Source: Bacteroidota bacterium
GTDB taxonomy: Bacteria; Bacteroidota; Bacteroidia; Flavobacteriales_D; Crocinitomicaceae
Assembly: GCA_016868915.1 (NCBI GenBank)
Contig: VGFL01000003.1
Location: 1-54,444 of the forward strand
Reading direction: 5' to 3'
Length of the DNA stretch: 54,444 nucleotides
Shown: positions 51,790 to 54,444 of the stretch, one piece after another
Layout: the number at the start of each line of letters is the position of its first letter
How positions within the stretch are numbered: position 1 is the stretch's first letter
Translations under genes and position numbers: made by a program
The notes under the pieces: generated by a model
Told to the model about the DNA's origin: nothing
The model's input: only the letters and a program-made list of their open reading frames with translations
Database searches by the model: none

Positions 51790-54444
51790 ATGGAACAAGT
51801 TGCACCCTATGAGCCTAAGAACAAAATAAGAATTGTTACAGCTGCCTCTTTATTTGATGGTCACGACGCGGCGATAAACATCATGCGTCGAATTATTCAA
51901 GCTACGGGTTGTGAAGTAATTCACCTCGGACATGATCGCTCTGTGGAGGAAGTTGTAGACTGTGCCATTCAAGAAGATGCTCAAGCCATTGCCATGACTT
52001 CGTATCAGGGAGGTCATATTGAGTATTTCAAATACATGTATGATTTATTAAAAGACAAGGGTGCCCCGCATATTAAAATTTTTGGAGGTGGTGGTGGAAC
52101 TATTTTACCTTCTGAAATTAAAGAATTACAGGCATATGGCATCACTCGAATCTATCATCCGGACGATGGAAGAGCAATGGGCTTACAAGGAATGATTAAT
52201 GATTTGATTCAAAAGTGTGATTTTCCAGTAGGGACAAATATCACCAATGAACCGGAGAAATTAGCCGAGAAAAACATTCCTGCAATTGCACGTGTAATTT
52301 CTGCAGCAGAGAATTTTGCGGAGGAAAATACTGAAATACTCACAAAAATTCGAGAAATTGCGAAAACTAAATCGATTCCCGTTTTAGGAATTACAGGCAC
52401 CGGTGGTGCCGGGAAATCATCCTTGGTAGATGAATTGGTTCGCCGTTTTTTAATTGACTTTAGGGATAAACAAATTGCTGTTGTTTCGGTAGACCCTTCC
52501 AAACGAAAAACAGGTGGGGCTTTGTTAGGGGATCGAATACGTATGAACTCCATCAAAAGTAATCGGGTCTATATGCGTTCATTAGCAACTCGTCAATCCA
52601 ATTTAGCCTTGTCTAAGCATGTGTCAGAGGCAATCAGCATTTTGAAAGCAGCAAATTACGATTTAATCATTTTGGAAACATCCGGAATTGGTCAGTCGGA
52701 TACAGAAATTTTAGATCACAGTGATGTTTCGTTATATGTAATGACTCCGGAATACGGTGCTGCAACGCAACTGGAGAAAATCGATATGTTGGATTTTGCA
52801 GACGTGATAGCGCTAAATAAATTCGACAAACGCGGGGCATTGGATGCTTTGCGTGATGTTAGAAAACAATTTCAGCGCAACCATAATTTATGGGAAGAAA
52901 ATGTGGACGATATGCCGGTTTACGGTACAATTGCTTCTCAATTCAACGATCCAGGAATGAACTCGCTTTACAAAGTGATTATGGATAAAATCGTTGAAAA
53001 AACAGGTGCGCCCATAGATTCCACATTTGAGATAACACGTGAAATGTCAGAGAAAATATTTGTAATTCCACCAGATAGAACGCGTTATTTGTCAGAAATT
53101 TCAGAAAATAACCGGTCTTATGATAAATGGGTAAATCAACAGGTGGAGATTGCTAAAAAATTGCACGGATTACAAACATCCATAGAAACGTTTAGGGCAT
53201 CAAGGTACGAAGATAAAGACCGATTAGTAAAAGGATTGACAGAAGCTTTTGAAAACGAGAAATTGAATTTTGACCCGAAAAATTGGGCAATTATTGAAAA
53301 TTGGGATGATAAGAAAAAAGCGTTTAGAAATCCACAATATGAATTTAAAGTACGAGACAAAGTATTAAGTATTGAAACGCATACTGAATCTCTTTCTCAT
53401 TCGCAAATACCCAAAGTTGCATCTCCAAAATATACAAGTTGGGGGGATATTTTAAGATGGGTATTGCAAGAAAATTACCCTGGCGAATTCCCATTCACAG
53501 CAGGATTATTTCCATTCAAAAGGGAAGGTGAAGATCCAACGCGAATGTTCGCAGGTGAAGGCGGCCCTGAAAGAACGAATAAACGTTTCCATTATGTGAG
53601 TTTAGGAATGCCTGCAAAAAGACTCTCAACGGCTTTTGACTCAGTAACACTGTATGGTAATGATCCAGATTTACGGCCAGACATTTATGGAAAAATTGGA
53701 AATTCAGGAGTCTCCATCTGTTGTTTGGATGATGCGAAAAAACTCTATTCTGGTTTTGACTTAAGTCACCCCGCAACCTCGGTTTCCATGACTATTAATG
53801 GACCTGCACCGATGTTGTTGGCATTTTTCATGAATGCCGCAATCGACCAAAATTGCGAGAAATACATCAAAACGAACGGTCTTGAGGCTGAAATTGAGGC
53901 AAAAATTGCGTCGATTTACAAGGAAAAAGGAACGGAACGTCCACGATATCAGGGTGACTTACCCGAAGGAAACGATGGATTAGGACTAATGCTTTTGGGC
54001 GTTACGGGCGATCAAGTATTGCCAAGTGATGTGTATGTGAAAATCAAAGCGGAAACCTTAACCCAAGTTCGAGGAACAGTTCAAGCTGATATCTTAAAAG
54101 AAGACCAAGCCCAAAATACCTGTATTTTCTCTACTGAATTTGCCTTGCGTTTAATGGGAGACGTTCAACAATACTTCATTCAGAACAGGGTGAGAAATTT
54201 CTACTCTGTATCCATTTCTGGTTATCACATTGCAGAGGCTGGAGCAAATCCAATTACTCAGTTGGCATTTACATTAGCGAATGGGTTCACATATGTGGAA
54301 TATTACCTGAGCCGTGGTATGGATATCAATGATTTTGGTCCAAACCTTTCGTTCTTCTTCTCCAACGGAATTGATCCTGAATATGCCGTCATTGGTCGTG
54401 TTGCCCGTAGGATTTGGGCAAAGGCAATGGCTAAAAAATACGCA
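51790..54444 (+). CDS. icmF: Fused isobutyryl-CoA mutase IcmF, 3' truncated by the window edge
   Basis: No stop is reached, so the track misses it. The 885 visible residues show three parts: a cobalamin-binding domain (about 12-140, with the axial-ligand motif DGHDAAIN, H25), a G-protein chaperone domain with P-loop [10 protein letters not shown] (about 203-212), [17 protein letters not shown] and [10 protein letters not shown], and the mutase domain beginning about residue 540 with [31 protein letters not shown]. This order is IcmF, which interconverts isobutyryl-CoA and butyryl-CoA with B12. A complete IcmF is about 1,100 residues, so about 200 residues lie beyond base 54444. Also plausible: pivalyl-CoA or ethylmalonyl relatives. 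ATG at 51790. Confidence 0.95.
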   Translation, partial: MEQVAPYEPKNKIRIVTAASLFDGHDAAINIMRRIIQATGCEVIHLGHDRSVEEVVDCAIQEDAQAIAMTSYQGGHIEYFKYMYDLLKDKGAPHIKIFGGGGGTILPSEIKELQAYGITRIYHPDDGRAMGLQGMINDLIQKCDFPVGTNITNEPEKLAEKNIPAIARVISAAENFAEENTEILTKIREIAKTKSIPVLGITGTGGAGKSSLVDELVRRFLIDFRDKQIAVVSVDPSKRKTGGALLGDRIRMNSIKSNRVYMRSLATRQSNLALSKHVSEAISILKAANYDLIILETSGIGQSDTEILDHSDVSLYVMTPEYGAATQLEKIDMLDFADVIALNKFDKRGALDALRDVRKQFQRNHNLWEENVDDMPVYGTIASQFNDPGMNSLYKVIMDKIVEKTGAPIDSTFEITREMSEKIFVIPPDRTRYLSEISENNRSYDKWVNQQVEIAKKLHGLQTSIETFRASRYEDKDRLVKGLTEAFENEKLNFDPKNWAIIENWDDKKKAFRNPQYEFKVRDKVLSIETHTESLSHSQIPKVASPKYTSWGDILRWVLQENYPGEFPFTAGLFPFKREGEDPTRMFAGEGGPERTNKRFHYVSLGMPAKRLSTAFDSVTLYGNDPDLRPDIYGKIGNSGVSICCLDDAKKLYSGFDLSHPATSVSMTINGPAPMLLAFFMNAAIDQNCEKYIKTNGLEAEIEAKIASIYKEKGTERPRYQGDLPEGNDGLGLMLLGVTGDQVLPSDVYVKIKAETLTQVRGTVQADILKEDQAQNTCIFSTEFALRLMGDVQQYFIQNRVRNFYSVSISGYHIAEAGANPITQLAFTLANGFTYVEYYLSRGMDINDFGPNLSFFFSNGIDPEYAVIGRVARRIWAKAMAKKYA

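Noticed and set aside
52209-52556. 115-residue minus-strand ORF
   Set aside because: It lies fully inside the icmF frame, has no recognisable motif and reads as a shadow.

Overview
The window is AT-rich, densely coded chromosomal DNA from a member of Bacteroidota, most likely Flavobacteriia (order Flavobacteriales; the family cannot be resolved from this stretch). The basis is: type IX secretion sorting domains of both kinds (gliding-type C-terminus at 1-626, Por-type tail with SprB-like repeats at 6317-9148), DUF6029, DUF5686 and DUF2891 proteins, an Omp28 lipoprotein, a di-haem type SdhCAB set, fused E1 alpha/beta 2-oxoacid dehydrogenase, fused IcmF mutase, two bacilliredoxins, and promoter boxes of the Bacteroidota TAnnTTTG type. 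No phage, IS element, CRISPR array, rRNA or tRNA gene was found. Both window edges cut a gene.

Layout. 1-9148: end of a secreted adhesin-like protein; a minus-strand group of glutaminyl cyclase, BrxC/YtxJ and pheS; three tandem paralogous small lipoproteins; an M1 peptidase; a large T9SS cargo protein. 9207-16273 (minus): a methyltransferase, a TPR membrane protein and a RidA protein, a 528-base gap with a probable gene remnant, a DUF6341-like small membrane protein, then acpP-fabF-rnc and the E1 fusion. 16372-23254 (minus): six closely packed envelope genes read as tlpA-like thioredoxin, DUF6029 porin-like protein, Omp28 lipoprotein, cysQ and two Wzi/RemB-like outer-membrane barrels. 23311-29363 (minus): a polysaccharide export cluster read as glycosyltransferase, Wza-like, Wzc-like, rfbC and WecA/MraY-like. 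29420-32472 (plus): dacB-like, hemW and a small tail-anchored protein. 32685-42239 (minus): udk with an NtrY-like histidine kinase, a second histidine kinase with gpmI, the DUF5686 outer-membrane protein and a small membrane protein. 42390-45506 (plus): a tight three-gene operon of a histidine-containing polytopic membrane protein, secreted DUF2891 and a secreted serine hydrolase. 45593-51181 (plus): sdhCAB, purN, hutI. 51191-51604 (minus): BrxA/B bacilliredoxin. 51790-54444: icmF, cut by the right edge.

How it fits together. Housekeeping pathways (fatty acid synthesis, 2-oxoacid oxidation, succinate oxidation, purine and histidine metabolism, glycolysis, pyrimidine salvage) are interleaved with envelope genes (surface proteins, lipoproteins, beta-barrels, polysaccharide export, peptidoglycan hydrolase). 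The two bacilliredoxins suggest a bacillithiol-based thiol pool. The least explained elements are the 42390-45506 operon, the lipoprotein triplet, the long insertion in SdhC, and the six-gene envelope operon that mixes thiol-redox proteins with surface barrels. Several genes (rnc, the glycosyltransferase, rfbC, the NtrY-like kinase) appear to start at TTG because no other start is available in frame. In five other cases the ORF track start was replaced by a more likely start or extended: 1-626, 23311-24390, 34196-35092, 44796-45506, 49375-49965 and 49958-51181 carry revised limits.
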